DNA of 64,000 nt from contig NZ_PYGK01000009.1 of NCBI RefSeq assembly GCF_003014595.1, positions 1 to 64,000 on the forward strand, given 5' to 3'. This stretch comes from Chitinophaga ginsengisoli (GTDB taxonomy: Bacteria; Bacteroidota; Bacteroidia; Chitinophagales; Chitinophagaceae). Positions within the stretch are counted from its first letter, which is position 1. Each line of letters begins with the position of its first letter. Made by a program: the position numbers and the translations under genes. The notes under the pieces are model-generated. The model saw only the letters and a list, made by a program, of their open reading frames with translations. It was not told the DNA's origin and ran no database searches. Of the stretch, positions 54,001-63,500 are shown in pieces.

Positions 54001-54505
54001 GGCTCGCATCTGTAATACCGTCACGTTTAACGTCGGAGCCTTTGACACTGGCGGCGGCTCCGGTGAAGAGTTTACGGTCAATGGTCTGGTAACCTGTCAC
54101 AACTACCTCTTTCAGGGCGCTGATATCTTCATCCAGGATCAAACTGATGGGTGTGGCGGCAGAAGCCTTCAGTTCCCTGGATTTATAACCGACCATGGAA
54201 AAGGTAAGGGTAGCGCCTCTTTTTACGCGTAACGTATAGGCGCCTGCGGCATCCGTGACAGTGCCGTTGGTAGTACCTTTTTCAATGACATTGATACCGG
54301 GAATGGCCTCCGGTCGACCGTTCTTGCCATAGACACGGACAATACCTGTAACGGTTTCCAGGGCAGGCTGTTGCTGCTGAAATAGTCCGTAGGCAGCGGG
54401 GGAGACGGCTTTACTGGTCAGGGGTGAAGCATTTGCATGGATCCCGCAGAATGCGCTGCATACAAGCAGGCATAACCACTTTGCTTTTGGGCTGAAAATG
54501 TACAT
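51092..54505 (-). CDS. SusC/RagA-family TonB-linked outer-membrane protein
   Basis: A protein of 1137 residues. A signal peptide (to about residue 26) is followed by a CarboxypepD_reg-like domain (VTGIVRVYGKNGRPEAIPG) and the SusC plug (KEVVVTGYQTIDRKLFTGA, then IRVRGATSITGDNKPLWVVD and TSLYGARAMNGVVVITTKKG). The large barrel ends in PIPRQFTFSLKAGL. It forms the import channel, with energy from TonB-ExbBD encoded elsewhere. It is the first gene of a four-gene operon with susD, the zincin and DUF4302 genes. Confidence 0.93.
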   Translation of the reverse strand: MYIFSPKAKWLCLLVCSAFCGIHANASPLTSKAVSPAAYGLFQQQQPALETVTGIVRVYGKNGRPEAIPGINVIEKGTTNGTVTDAAGAYTLRVKRGATLTFSMVGYKSRELKASAATPISLILDEDISALKEVVVTGYQTIDRKLFTGAAASVKGSDVKRDGITDASRMLEGQVAGVSVQNVSGTFGAAPKIRVRGATSITGDNKPLWVVDGVVLEDVINVSNEQLSTGNPATLLGSSVAGLNPDDIESFQILKDAAATSLYGARAMNGVVVITTKKGKVGKPVISYTGNFSSYLKPTYNQFDIMKSDDQMAFYNELSLKGWLNHSDATRAENGGVYTKMYNLIDTYNPATGKFGLENTPEAKRQFLERYAKANTNWFDVLFRNSFMQEHSFSVSSGTDKSQLYVSTSFLQDQGWTIADKLKRFTGNVRANYNISDKVSFGFITQAVIRDQRVPGSLNRNSNPVTGQFDRDFDINPYSYVLNTSRALTAYDERGKLEYFTRNFAPFNIVNELHNNYIDLSQLDIKLQGDFSYKILKNLKYTFLGNIRYVKSSQEHKIKENSNMPQAYRAAGDATIRDRNRFLYRNPDNPEAEPVVVLPYGGIYTTEDDYLVSYYFRNTVEFSKNWNDIHMINLLGAQELRYANRQNRQFDGYGYQFDKGGVPFIDPNIIKQNVENNFNYYSMAMNYDRYLAYLANAAYSYKGKYNFNASIRYDGSNLLGESRTARWLPTWNVSGSWNVDTEDFMRGQNNINRLTLRATYGLTGSMGNARNSSVVLQNRSTNRPYLSEIESSIYIQSLENSELTWEKQYETNVGIDAGLFQDKLSITVDGYMRKGFDLIGPIRTSGIGGESIKIANYGDMKSHGVEATIGYNIVNKSKWGLRTQLTLGYNKGKITNLQNIPIIWDLVVAEGGATVGHPVRGLYSIPFEGLNPKDGTPLFTNQDGAKSGNVYLQSDKIQNLVYNGPVDPTLTGGWYNTVRYSNFALSALVTYSTGNKIRLNPGFKQIYSDLDASSNDFLNRWTLPGDENRTNVPSVMDKLSQSQLNGASPYNNYNYSTARVANGDFVRLKQVSLSYNLPPKMIRHAGFNNLSVSLVANNVWLIYSDDRLNGQDPEFFNSGGVALPIPRQFTFSLKAGL

Positions 54506-54684
54506 ACTACAGATTTTGGTTGCTCATTAAAGGAGCTGAAAGAAAAACGATTATACTATGATACTCAGGATTATTTGCTTATTAAGGATAATTCAACGCA
54601 ATTCTACATACAGTTATCAGTCACAGAACCCTCTACTAACTTACGCAATATTTTCCTTTTCTTTGTGGATCAATCCATCACGTT

Positions 54685-55665
54685 TTGCAGAGAAGAGAAT
54701 TACGCGTTATACTGGTATCACTGATTGTCAGCTTTATTTTGACGGGAACCAAATTTGCGGCATGGTACCTGACCAATTCTGTCGCTATTTTATCTGACGC
54801 ACTGGAATCCATTATTAACGTAGTTGCCGGAGCTTTCGCCTGCTACAGTATCTATCTGACGGGTAAACCAAAGGATGAGAACCATCCTTATGGACATGGA
54901 AAAGTTGAGTTCTTTTCCATCGGTTTCGAGGGGGCTATGATTTTTATTGCGGGCGTGCTTATTCTTTTCAAGACAGCACAGTATTTTTTCCATCCAACGT
55001 TACTGGACAAACTGGATAAAGGCGTATGGCTGATTGGCGGCACTACGCTGGCCAACCTGCTGTTGGGCTTATTCCTGGTGCGGGAGGCGAAAAAATTATC
55101 GTCGCTGACCATCAGGGGCAATGGTCAGCATATTATGACCGATGTGTACAGTAGCCTCGGACTGATAGCCGCCTTGTTACTGATCCACTTTACCGGCTTT
55201 CAATGGATTGATCCGCTGGCATCCCTGCTGATGGGCGTATTGATTTTACGGAAAGGATACCAGTTATTGAGAACTTCCATTTCCGGCCTGATGGATGAAA
55301 CGGATATGCGTGTAGTGGACAGGGTGATAGAGATCCTGAGCGCTCATAGACACGCTAACTGGATTGATATCCATAACATGAGAGTGCAGCAATATGGGAA
55401 CAACTATCATATCGATTGTCACCTGACCCTGCCTTATTACCTGGAGCTCAGCGATGCGCACGACGAACTGAAAGCGTTGGAACGGATGGTCAATGTGGAG
55501 TTTTCCTCCGGAGAAGTCGAATTCTTCATCCATACAGACCCCTGCATCCCGCTCTGCTGTCATTATTGTCAACTGGCGGAATGCCCCGTAAGACAGGACC
55601 GTTTCACAGGCCTGATCACATGGAAGAGAGAGAACGTGCTGCCTAACCGGAAACACGGGGAATGA
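54685..55665 (+). CDS. Cation diffusion facilitator (CDF) transporter with cysteine-rich tail
   Basis: An inner-membrane protein of 326 residues with about five or six helices and the CDF hallmarks: SDALESIINV in TM2, NHPYGHGKVEFFS in the loop and MTDVYSSLG in TM5. A cytoplasmic alpha/beta domain follows (NIDIHNMRVQQYGN-type). The C-terminus is unusual, with CIPLCCHYCQLAECPV, a cluster of Cys and one His that could bind Zn, Cd or a similar ion. The start is TTG at 54685, since no in-frame ATG is available. It stands alone and is divergent from the SusC operon. Confidence 0.88.
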   Translation: MQRRELRVILVSLIVSFILTGTKFAAWYLTNSVAILSDALESIINVVAGAFACYSIYLTGKPKDENHPYGHGKVEFFSIGFEGAMIFIAGVLILFKTAQYFFHPTLLDKLDKGVWLIGGTTLANLLLGLFLVREAKKLSSLTIRGNGQHIMTDVYSSLGLIAALLLIHFTGFQWIDPLASLLMGVLILRKGYQLLRTSISGLMDETDMRVVDRVIEILSAHRHANWIDIHNMRVQQYGNNYHIDCHLTLPYYLELSDAHDELKALERMVNVEFSSGEVEFFIHTDPCIPLCCHYCQLAECPVRQDRFTGLITWKRENVLPNRKHGE

Positions 55666-56853
55666 TTATTCCTCCCCGTCTTCGGTGCCATGTCCCAGAA
55701 TGGCGCTGATGGGCTTCACTGCACGATAAATATTACGATTGTATTTATTACCCAGGATGATAATAGTGGAAGTATCTTTAATGATACGGTTGAAGACGGT
55801 ATTGTTGCCATGCCACCAGCCATTGTGATACACTATTTCGCTGCTGTCTGGATAGACCATTAAACGCCAGCCCAGCCCGTAATTCCGGATACCCGGTTTC
55901 TCATGACTATAAGGCATGTAAGCGGCCTTAATCGTTTCGTCGCTGAATAACTGACCACTGTAAAGGGCCTGGTCCCATTTAAGCATATCCCTGGCGGAGC
56001 TGTAGATGCCTTTATCGCCTACGACACCATCAAAGTATGTATCCGGCTCTAACTGGCCATTGTATTTGTGGCTGGCCGTCTGATGAGGACGTACGGCGGT
56101 AGCGGGGGCATACACAAAAGTATTGGTCATGCCCAGCGGGCCAAAGAAGGTGTGCTGCATAAATTCGGCATACTTCTGTCCGCTTACCTTTTCGATAATG
56201 GAACCCAGCAACATGTAGTTCGTATTACAATACTGGAAATGTGTGCCCGGTGCATGCTGTATACGCGGACGGTGTTTTACCATCAGCTGGACCACATCGT
56301 CATTGGAAAGGAACTTATCTTTGTCTGGCCAGATGCTGTCGCAAAAGTAGAGGTAGTTCGGCAGGCCACTGCGGTGAGACAGTAACATCTGGAGCGTAAT
56401 ACCTTTATATGGAAATTGCGGGTAATATTTCTGTACGGAGTCAGTCAGGCTGAGCTGCTTCTTTTCCATCAACCAGAGAATGCCCATAGCCGTGAAGGTC
56501 TTGGACACTGAGGCCAGCTGGAAAGAGGAGCTGTCGTTCATGGCAGAAGCCCTGTTCCGGTAGTTCTCCAGGCCGTGGTAGCGTTCAAAGATCACTACGC
56601 CTTTTTTGGCTACCAGCATGGCACCGTTGAAACCGGCATGCACCATATCCTGGTAAAAAGCGGTCAGTTCTGTCTGCTGTGATTTAGTAACCGGTGAGTT
56701 GAGGACAGCGAGCGCTGCTTCGCTCATTTCTTCTGTCCTGGGAGTATCTTTTGTTTTGGTATTACGATAACTATTGGCCGCGTTGCTCTGGCATGCGGTA
56801 ATGGCATATAAAGCAATCCCTGAGATAGTCAATACAATATAAGCTGCTTTCAT
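55666..56853 (-). CDS. Beta-lactamase/PBP4-like serine hydrolase lipoprotein
   Basis: A protein of 395 residues of the class C beta-lactamase-like fold. A lipobox ITAC at about residue 21 puts it on a membrane facing the periplasm or surface. The SxxK motif is Ser115-Val-Ser-Lys118 (LASVSKTFTAMG). The YxN motif is in FQYCNTNYMLLG, and an HxG-type third motif is in HNGWWHGNN. Such proteins are mostly D-aminopeptidases, esterases or carboxypeptidases, not drug-degrading lactamases, so resistance is not implied. It is convergent with the CDF gene, 1 bp apart. Confidence 0.88.
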   Translation of the reverse strand: MKAAYIVLTISGIALYAITACQSNAANSYRNTKTKDTPRTEEMSEAALAVLNSPVTKSQQTELTAFYQDMVHAGFNGAMLVAKKGVVIFERYHGLENYRNRASAMNDSSSFQLASVSKTFTAMGILWLMEKKQLSLTDSVQKYYPQFPYKGITLQMLLSHRSGLPNYLYFCDSIWPDKDKFLSNDDVVQLMVKHRPRIQHAPGTHFQYCNTNYMLLGSIIEKVSGQKYAEFMQHTFFGPLGMTNTFVYAPATAVRPHQTASHKYNGQLEPDTYFDGVVGDKGIYSSARDMLKWDQALYSGQLFSDETIKAAYMPYSHEKPGIRNYGLGWRLMVYPDSSEIVYHNGWWHGNNTVFNRIIKDTSTIIILGNKYNRNIYRAVKPISAILGHGTEDGEE

Positions 56854-57048
56854 TCTGCTAGTTAGTCTCGATTCTGTTTCTGCTTAATTATAAAGGCACT
56901 AAAATTAGGCCCTAATGTGCTGTTACGCAAAAAAAATGGTTCCGAATAAGCGATTTTAAAGGTATTTTAAGTTTTAATCCTCTAAAACGGTCAAAAAAGG
57001 CCAAATGTGCTATAATTTTTGACGAAATCAAATTTGAAGGACAGACTG

Positions 57049-57079
57049 TTTGATAATTGCTGAACATCTTTTAGGTTTG
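57049..57079 (+). promoter_or_regulatory. Promoter of serA
   Basis: TTTG (57049-57052) and TAGGTTTG (57072-57079) are 19 bp apart, a full Bacteroidota consensus. The predicted leader is about 65 bases. Confidence 0.6.
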
Positions 57080-57111
57080 TGCCTTCGTTTGGCGATATTA
57101 CAATTATTAAG

Positions 57112-57132
57112 CCAATTGTTTATTGCAATTGG
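57112..57132 (+). promoter_or_regulatory. Inverted repeat in the serA leader
   Basis: CCAATTG-N7-CAATTGG is a perfect 7-bp dyad, ending 19 bp before the ATG and downstream of the predicted promoter. It could be an operator or an mRNA hairpin. Confidence 0.35.
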
Positions 57133-57151
57133 TAACACATAAAATATAATC

Positions 57152-58390
57152 ATGGATCAGCAAAAGTTGACAAGTTATCCGAAGGAGAAGATCAATATTT
57201 TATTGTTGGAAAATATCAGCGATGCCGCTGTGGCGGAATTTACATCGGCAGGATATGCTAACGTAAAAAGGCTATCGGGCGCATTGGGCGAAGAAGATCT
57301 GATCCGTGAAATAAAAGATGTTCATCTGCTGGGGATCCGTTCCAAGACCCAGGTCACCAAAAATGTCCTCGCAGCCGCCCAGAAGTTGCAGGCGATTGGC
57401 TGCTTTTGCATCGGCACCAACCAGGTAGATCTGAAAAGTGCCCGTGAAATGGGCGTGGCAGTATTCAACGCACCTTATTCAAATACCCGCTCTGTAGCGG
57501 AACTAGTGATCGGCCTGTCCATTATGCTGATACGCCGTATCCCGGATAAGAACTCCGCAGCGCATGAAGGTGTCTGGATGAAAGAGGCGAAAGGTAGTTA
57601 TGAACTGCGCGGCAAGTCGCTCGGTATCGTCGGCTACGGGAACATCGGCAGCCAGGTAAGCGTATTGGCAGAGGCGATGGGTATGAACGTGTTCTACTAC
57701 GACGTGGAAACCAAACTGCCGCTGGGTAATGCCGTACAGGTCCGTACCCTGGAAGCACTGTTTGAAATGGCGGATATCATCTCCCTGCACGTGCCATCTA
57801 CCAAGACCACGGCCAATATGATCAATAAAGAGACGCTGAAATATGCCAAGAAGGGCGCAATCTTCATTAACTACGCCCGCGGCGAAGTGGTGGAACTGAA
57901 CGACCTGAAAGATGCATTGAGCAGCGGACAGCTGTCAGGTGCGGCCATTGACGTATTCCCGGTGGAGCCGGAAAAGAATGGCGCTGCTTTCTCTACGCCG
58001 CTGCAGAAGCTGCCTAACGTGATCCTGACACCGCATATCGGTGGTAGTACGGAAGAAGCACAGCACAATATCGGCCTGGACGTGAGCGCCAAAATGCTGA
58101 ACTACCTGGAAAAAGGCGCCAGCTTCGGTTCTCATACCATTCCAGCTATCAGTGTACCGGCTGTTGACCATACACACCGTATCCTGCACATTCACCAGAA
58201 CGTGCCTGGGGTACTGTCAGAGATCAATACGCTGTTATCTCAGAATAAGATCAACATTCTGGGGCAGTACCTGAAAACAAACGATGCCATTGGTTATGTG
58301 GTATTGGATGTGGACAGCAAATTGTCTAAGGAAGCATTCTCCTTACTGAAGGAAGTGAACCATACGATCAAGACGAGACTGTTGTACTAA
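57152..58390 (+). CDS. serA: D-3-phosphoglycerate dehydrogenase
   Basis: A cytosolic protein of 412 residues that catalyses the first step of serine synthesis with NAD. The Rossmann motif is GIVGYGNIGSQV. The catalytic set is visible as NYARGEVVE (Arg), the Glu in PVEP, and PHIGGSTEEAQ (His). The C-terminal ACT domain (HIHQNVPGVLSEINTLLSQ) should bind serine for feedback inhibition. The domain order and length match the E. coli-type enzyme. It is monocistronic with a consensus promoter and a shared terminator. Confidence 0.95.
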   Translation: MDQQKLTSYPKEKINILLLENISDAAVAEFTSAGYANVKRLSGALGEEDLIREIKDVHLLGIRSKTQVTKNVLAAAQKLQAIGCFCIGTNQVDLKSAREMGVAVFNAPYSNTRSVAELVIGLSIMLIRRIPDKNSAAHEGVWMKEAKGSYELRGKSLGIVGYGNIGSQVSVLAEAMGMNVFYYDVETKLPLGNAVQVRTLEALFEMADIISLHVPSTKTTANMINKETLKYAKKGAIFINYARGEVVELNDLKDALSSGQLSGAAIDVFPVEPEKNGAAFSTPLQKLPNVILTPHIGGSTEEAQHNIGLDVSAKMLNYLEKGASFGSHTIPAISVPAVDHTHRILHIHQNVPGVLSEINTLLSQNKINILGQYLKTNDAIGYVVLDVDSKLSKEAFSLLKEVNHTIKTRLLY

Positions 58391-58413
58391 TCGGAACCGT
58401 CTTAAAAAAATAT

Positions 58414-58446
58414 AAGGGTGTCCCGCTGTTCGGCGAGACACCCTTT
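58414..58446. terminator. Bidirectional terminator between serA and the ThuA gene
   Basis: A stem AAGGGTGTC/GACACCCTT with an inner CGC/GCG. T-runs lie on both sides. Confidence 0.8.
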
Positions 58447-58472
58447 CTTTTTGATGCTGTTTAAGGATTCAC

Positions 58473-60392
58473 TTATTCAGCCTTCTGTACTTTTACTCGT
58501 TGATGATAGGTACCGCTGGAAATGTCCAGGATGTACATGCCTCTTGGCAGGCTGCTTACGTTCAGGGAATAGGTAGATTGTTTAGACTTTACCACAGCAC
58601 GCAGTACTGGCCTTCCGGAAAGGTCATAGATCGCAACACTGTGGGAAGTGATCTTAGCCGGCAGGGTATAGTTGAGCTGTGTGCCGAAAGGATTCGGATA
58701 CACAATTCCTGCGGTTGGCTGTGCTGATTCCACCGGAGCGGATACTGCCAGTGTAGCAGCGGAGGTCACAGGACCCACAATAGTGAAATTGAATTTCTCC
58801 CATCCGTCAATGGTAGGACGGTTACAGTTCATCGCCTGCTCTCCGTTTTCAGAAGATACATACATGCTGTTGTTACCTCTCAGTGAAATGGTGCCGTCAG
58901 CATTGGTGATCCAGTCGAATGCCTCATAGGTAGCCGCTGTCGCGCGGTTACAGTTCATTGCTTTGGTACCGTTTTCGGAAGAAACGAATTTACCCATGCT
59001 GCGCAGATTTACTTTACCGTTGCCGGCGTCCAGTACGGAAAACTGTTCCCAGGTCTGCGGAGCAGTTCTGGTGCAGGTCATGGCCTTAGTGCCGTTCTCA
59101 CCACTTACATACATGCCGTTGCTACCTTTCAGGGTAATCACCTGGCCGATAGGAATAACTGATGGCGGATTGCTGGCAGAAGTGAAACGGATCCAGTTCA
59201 GATTAAAACCGGCAGTGGCCACCTGCACACGCAGTGTCTGTTCACCTGCTGCCAGGTCAACGGAGGTATTCACTGTGGTCCAGGTCTGCCATGCACCGGT
59301 AACCGGTACAGTGACATTGCCCAGTACAGCACCGTCTTTTCTCAGTTCGATAGCGCCACCGGCAGTCTGGCTGGCTACCCTGAATTCTACATTGTAAGTG
59401 CCCGCAGTCTGGACATTCACTTTGTAATCAAGCCAGTCGCCTGCATCGGTGTAGCCGATGTTTAATCCGCCGCCTGCATCGGTGGTCGCCTCGGTTTGGA
59501 TACCGCTCATGGTGGTGTAGTTCTCCGCCTGTACCGTACCAGGGATCGGAATGGCAGGAGCAGGGCCTGCATCAACACCGCCCAGCCACAGCAATCCGTC
59601 AATGATAAACCTGTTCTGCATCTCACTGGCGAACGTAGAAGACGTAGCCGTGTTGGTAGAATAGTTCATCGCGTCATGACCGAAGTTGGCATACAGCATT
59701 TTGTAGTTCTTGTTGGTCCACATGATGGGATAGTAGCCGCTATACCATGACTGGTTAGGATCTGTTCCCAGCGGGAAGCTCACAGGATCTACAGATGTGA
59801 GGATCTTAATGTTGCTGTTGTTGCGCAAGTCATTTGACCAGCTATACCATTCGCTGACAGCGGAGGTATAGGTAGTTGGCAGACGCTTTGTGCTGGGATG
59901 CGTATTGTCTTCTACACGCAGCGTAGCGCTTGTAGGTCCCCAGGTGTTGGTCTGGAAATTACCGCTACCCAGGAAGGTGTTGTAATACCAGCTCCAGCCG
60001 GCAGCATTGTCTGTGTACGCAGAAACGTGGAAGCCCATCCAGCCGCCGCCATTCTGCATGTATTGCTGAAATGCGGAGCGCTGTGCGGGATCGGTAGGCG
60101 AATCATCCAGGAAGAGCACTACCTGGTACTGCGACAGGAAACTGGGGTTCAGATTACTCCAGTTTGTGGTGGCTTCGTAAGAGAAATTGTACTGGGCTGC
60201 GATAGCCGGAAACCATTGGTTTGCCTCTTTACAGAAGGCAATGTGAGCCGCATCATAGGTACCGTGGTAGAACGCGATGACCTTGAAACGGGGCGTTTGC
60301 GCCTGGACGTGGAATGCTGCAGACAGCAGCAACATGACGAATAATGCGAACATGCGCATTACCCGCTTGTAATGGAAATTGCAGGTTGTCAT
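58473..60392 (-). CDS. T9SS-secreted ThuA-like protein with CBM6 and fascin-like trefoil domains
   Basis: A protein of 639 residues if started at ATG 60392; ATG 60359 would also give a signal peptide (core MFALFVMLLLSAAF). The first domain (about 35-280) is a ThuA/trehalose-utilization type glutamine-amidotransferase-like fold (VIAFYHGTYDAAH, VVLFLDD, GGGWMGFHVSA). Next come a CBM6-like beta-sandwich (about 285-400, AENYTTMSGIQTE, YTDAGDWLDYKVNV) and three repeats of about 40 residues with YVSSENG-xx-AMNCNR, typical of a fascin/actin-crosslinker beta-trefoil. The C-terminal 80 residues are a type A T9SS sorting domain (GIVYPNPFGTQLNYTLP). It probably binds and modifies extracellular polysaccharide. 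Confidence 0.85.
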   Translation of the reverse strand: MTTCNFHYKRVMRMFALFVMLLLSAAFHVQAQTPRFKVIAFYHGTYDAAHIAFCKEANQWFPAIAAQYNFSYEATTNWSNLNPSFLSQYQVVLFLDDSPTDPAQRSAFQQYMQNGGGWMGFHVSAYTDNAAGWSWYYNTFLGSGNFQTNTWGPTSATLRVEDNTHPSTKRLPTTYTSAVSEWYSWSNDLRNNSNIKILTSVDPVSFPLGTDPNQSWYSGYYPIMWTNKNYKMLYANFGHDAMNYSTNTATSSTFASEMQNRFIIDGLLWLGGVDAGPAPAIPIPGTVQAENYTTMSGIQTEATTDAGGGLNIGYTDAGDWLDYKVNVQTAGTYNVEFRVASQTAGGAIELRKDGAVLGNVTVPVTGAWQTWTTVNTSVDLAAGEQTLRVQVATAGFNLNWIRFTSASNPPSVIPIGQVITLKGSNGMYVSGENGTKAMTCTRTAPQTWEQFSVLDAGNGKVNLRSMGKFVSSENGTKAMNCNRATAATYEAFDWITNADGTISLRGNNSMYVSSENGEQAMNCNRPTIDGWEKFNFTIVGPVTSAATLAVSAPVESAQPTAGIVYPNPFGTQLNYTLPAKITSHSVAIYDLSGRPVLRAVVKSKQSTYSLNVSSLPRGMYILDISSGTYHQRVKVQKAE

Positions 60393-60479
60393 GAGGGACA
60401 ATTTAATAGTTATTACGAGGGTGGTATAGGTACCTATCAGGTCCAAATTAACTAAAATTAACATATCAGACAAAAAGAA

Positions 60480-60505
60480 AGGCGCCCCGGAATAACCGGG
60501 ACGCC
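60480..60505 (-). terminator. Terminator of the type B adhesin gene
   Basis: A GGCGcCCCGG/CCGGGaCGCC stem with one mismatch. On the minus strand it is followed by TTTCTTTTT. Confidence 0.7.
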
Positions 60506-60531
60506 TTTGCCTATTGTACTTTACACTTCTA

Positions 60532-63500
60532 CTATCTGATAGCGGTTACTTCACCTTTCACGATATTCACTGCACCACCGAGTACCTTCTTGTAGCTCAG
60601 CAACCAAACGTAAGTACCATTTTCAACCAGGGCGCCTTTGTATCGGCCATCCCATCCGTTCTTCTGGTCTTTACTGAGGAAGATCAGTTCACCCCAACGG
60701 TTGAAGATACGTAAGTCGTAATCATACATCGGACCTCTCACGACTGGTTTGAAGACATCGTTATGTCCGTCACCATTCGGCGTGAAGCCGGTTGGGAAGT
60801 GTGGCTCAGCCTCACATGGTTTGTAGCTTACTACAATCTGGTCAGATACGGATCCGCATTCGTTAGACACTGTTACAGTGTAGGTTCCGGGACCGGTTAC
60901 CTTGAAGGTAGATCCAGTAGAACCATCCTGCCAGCGGATTGTGTTACCAGCGCCGCCATTTACTTTCAGTGTCAGGTCTTCACCGATACACAGTGTGGTG
61001 TCACGACCCAGGAGTATGTCAGGAATACCAGCCACAGTTACATTCACACTATCCATGGTTATTCTTGAACAGAACCTGTCCATAACAGACACTACATATT
61101 TACCAGGCATTACTATTTCTCTGATCGGAGTGGTTTCACCATCATTCCAGAGGTAAGAGATCGCATCAGGGTTGCTGGCATCTACTACCACGCGTCCACC
61201 GGTACAGAACTCTCTGTCTGGTCCGAGATCAATATTCAGATCAGGTCTTTCAGTTACAGTCACCTTATCGTTCACCACACAACCATCGCGTGTTACGGTG
61301 ACGTCATAGGTGCCTGCTTTCGTTACAACAATTGAAGTAGTGGTTTCACCAGTGCTCCAGCGTACGCTACCACCGTCTGGTTCAACGGTCAGCAGCAGGG
61401 TTTCATTCGGACAAATCTCTGTATCATCAGTCAGCGTGATCACAGGAGGCGTACCTACTGTTACAGTTGCTTCTTCATGAGTAGTACAGCCTTTCAGTGT
61501 AACGTCTACACTGTAAGTGCCCGACATGTTCACCACAATGGAAGCGGTGGTTTCACCAGTGCTCCATACATAGGTAGCACCCTGTACGTAAGCGTTGAGT
61601 TTCACGGACTGGCCTTCACAGATCGCAGTATCCGGGATGTTCACGACAGGAGGTATATTCACTGTTACATTGATCGCATCTGAAGTAGTACAGATACCAT
61701 TTGAAACAGTTACGGTATAAGTGCCGGCCGTTGTTACGTCGATGGTCTGGGTAGTTGCACCTGTTGACCAGCGGATACCGTAAGCGGCGTTGGCGATACC
61801 AGCATCCAGGGTAATGCTGCTTCCTTGACAGATAGCGACATCAGCACCCAGATCAACCACTGGTTTGGTTACATACTGCAGGTCGTAAGTGATCGGATCA
61901 GAAACACAACCTGTTACACCGTCGGTTACGATGAAGGTAGCCTGTGTAGCACCGTTCAGGTCGAACACGTTGCTGGTTTGAGTCAGCGGTGTGCTTACTG
62001 CGGTAGCAGGAACTACGCTCACCAGGGTGAATTTAGGCTTGCTCACCTTGTTCTGCAGCATGATGGCAAACTTGGTGTTGTTAGAACAGTTAGCAGGCAG
62101 TTGAGGATCCAGTGCCGGTTTAGGACAAGGATTCACAGTGATTGTCTGCACACGCTCGATCGCCGCATTGCCACATGCATCGGAGATGGTCCATCTTCTT
62201 GTGATGGTATAACCGGCACACAGGTCAACTGTAAACGGATCCTGTGTCATAGTTGCCTTCTTAGGGAAGGTAGCATCACAGTTGTCACGTGCATACAGGG
62301 TAGCAGCAGCAGGGACAGCATCACCACAATTCAGTGTTACGTTTGCCGGAGCAGGATCGATCACTGGTTTGGTAGTATCCGTTACTGTTATTACCTGCTG
62401 GATGGTAGCGGTATTGTTACATTGGTCCTTAGCAGTCCAGATGCGGATCAGGCGGTAGTTGCTTGCGCATGCACCAGCGATGGTTTCGCGTGTCTGGGTG
62501 TAAGAGATCTTCACAGCGCTGCAATTGTCTGTAGCCTTCAGGTTTGTTGGCGGAGCAGGAACTGCATCACAGCTTACTGTGGTATCGGCAGGAGGTATTA
62601 CGGTGAATACCGGCCTTGTTGTATCCTGTACAGTGATCACCTGTTGCATAGTGGCAGTGTTACCACAATTGTCGATGGCTGTCCAGGTACGTGTTAATCT
62701 ATAGTTGCTGGTACATACAGAAGAGAGGAACTCTTTCTTCTCAGATACCTTCACTGCTACGGAAACAGTACAGTTGTCTGTGGCTGTTATAGCGGCTACT
62801 GCTGGTACTTTATCGCAATCAACAGTGATAGCCGGAGGCAGTGACATAGAGAATCTAGGCTTGATCGTATCCTGTACAGTGATGGTCTGCGTCAGTACGG
62901 CTTTGTTACCGCAAAGGTCAGTTGCTGTCCAGGTACGGATGATCTGGTAGTTGTCAGTACATCTGCTACCGGAGATATTCTTACGTACATCAACCGGTGT
63001 TACAGTGATAGTACCAGGCGTACAGTTGTCTGTAGCGGTCAGCGGTTGGCCTGCAGGTACCTTATCACAATCAACCGTGATATTGGCAGGAGCAGGGTTG
63101 GTGAACACAGGAGGTGTCATATCCCTTACGGTGATCACCTGTCTGAGTGTATCGCTGGCATTACCGCATGCATCCACAGCAACCCATTTACGGATCAGCT
63201 GATAATTGCTTGCACATGCACCTGGCTGATCAACTCTTACTTCGATCGGAACGATATTCAGTATACCGGTACAAGCATCGTTTGCTGTCAGGTTTACTGC
63301 CACAGGTACTTTATCACATTCTACAGTGACGTTGGCAGGAGCTGTACTTGTGAATACAGGTGCAGTTCTGTCTACCACTGTGATGGTCTGCTGTGCCTGA
63401 GTGGTCAGACCGCAACGGTCAGTTGCTGTCCATGTACGCATGATCGTGAACGTACAAGCGTCAACAGTTACAGTTACATCGTTATGCGTTACGCTCAGTG

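Noticed and set aside
54558..54797. Open frame of 79 codons before and over the CDF start
   Set aside because: It overlaps the conserved N-terminus of the CDF protein in another frame and shows no helix or domain pattern of its own.
55666..56853. True beta-lactamase (drug resistance)
   Set aside because: The SxxK and YxN motifs fit the broad serine-hydrolase family; lipoprotein form and lack of resistance context favour a peptidase or esterase.
61825..62697. A 290-codon plus-strand frame inside the type B adhesin gene
   Set aside because: It mirrors the repeats of the minus-strand gene; its Cys/Arg/Ser-rich translation is typical of a shadow frame.
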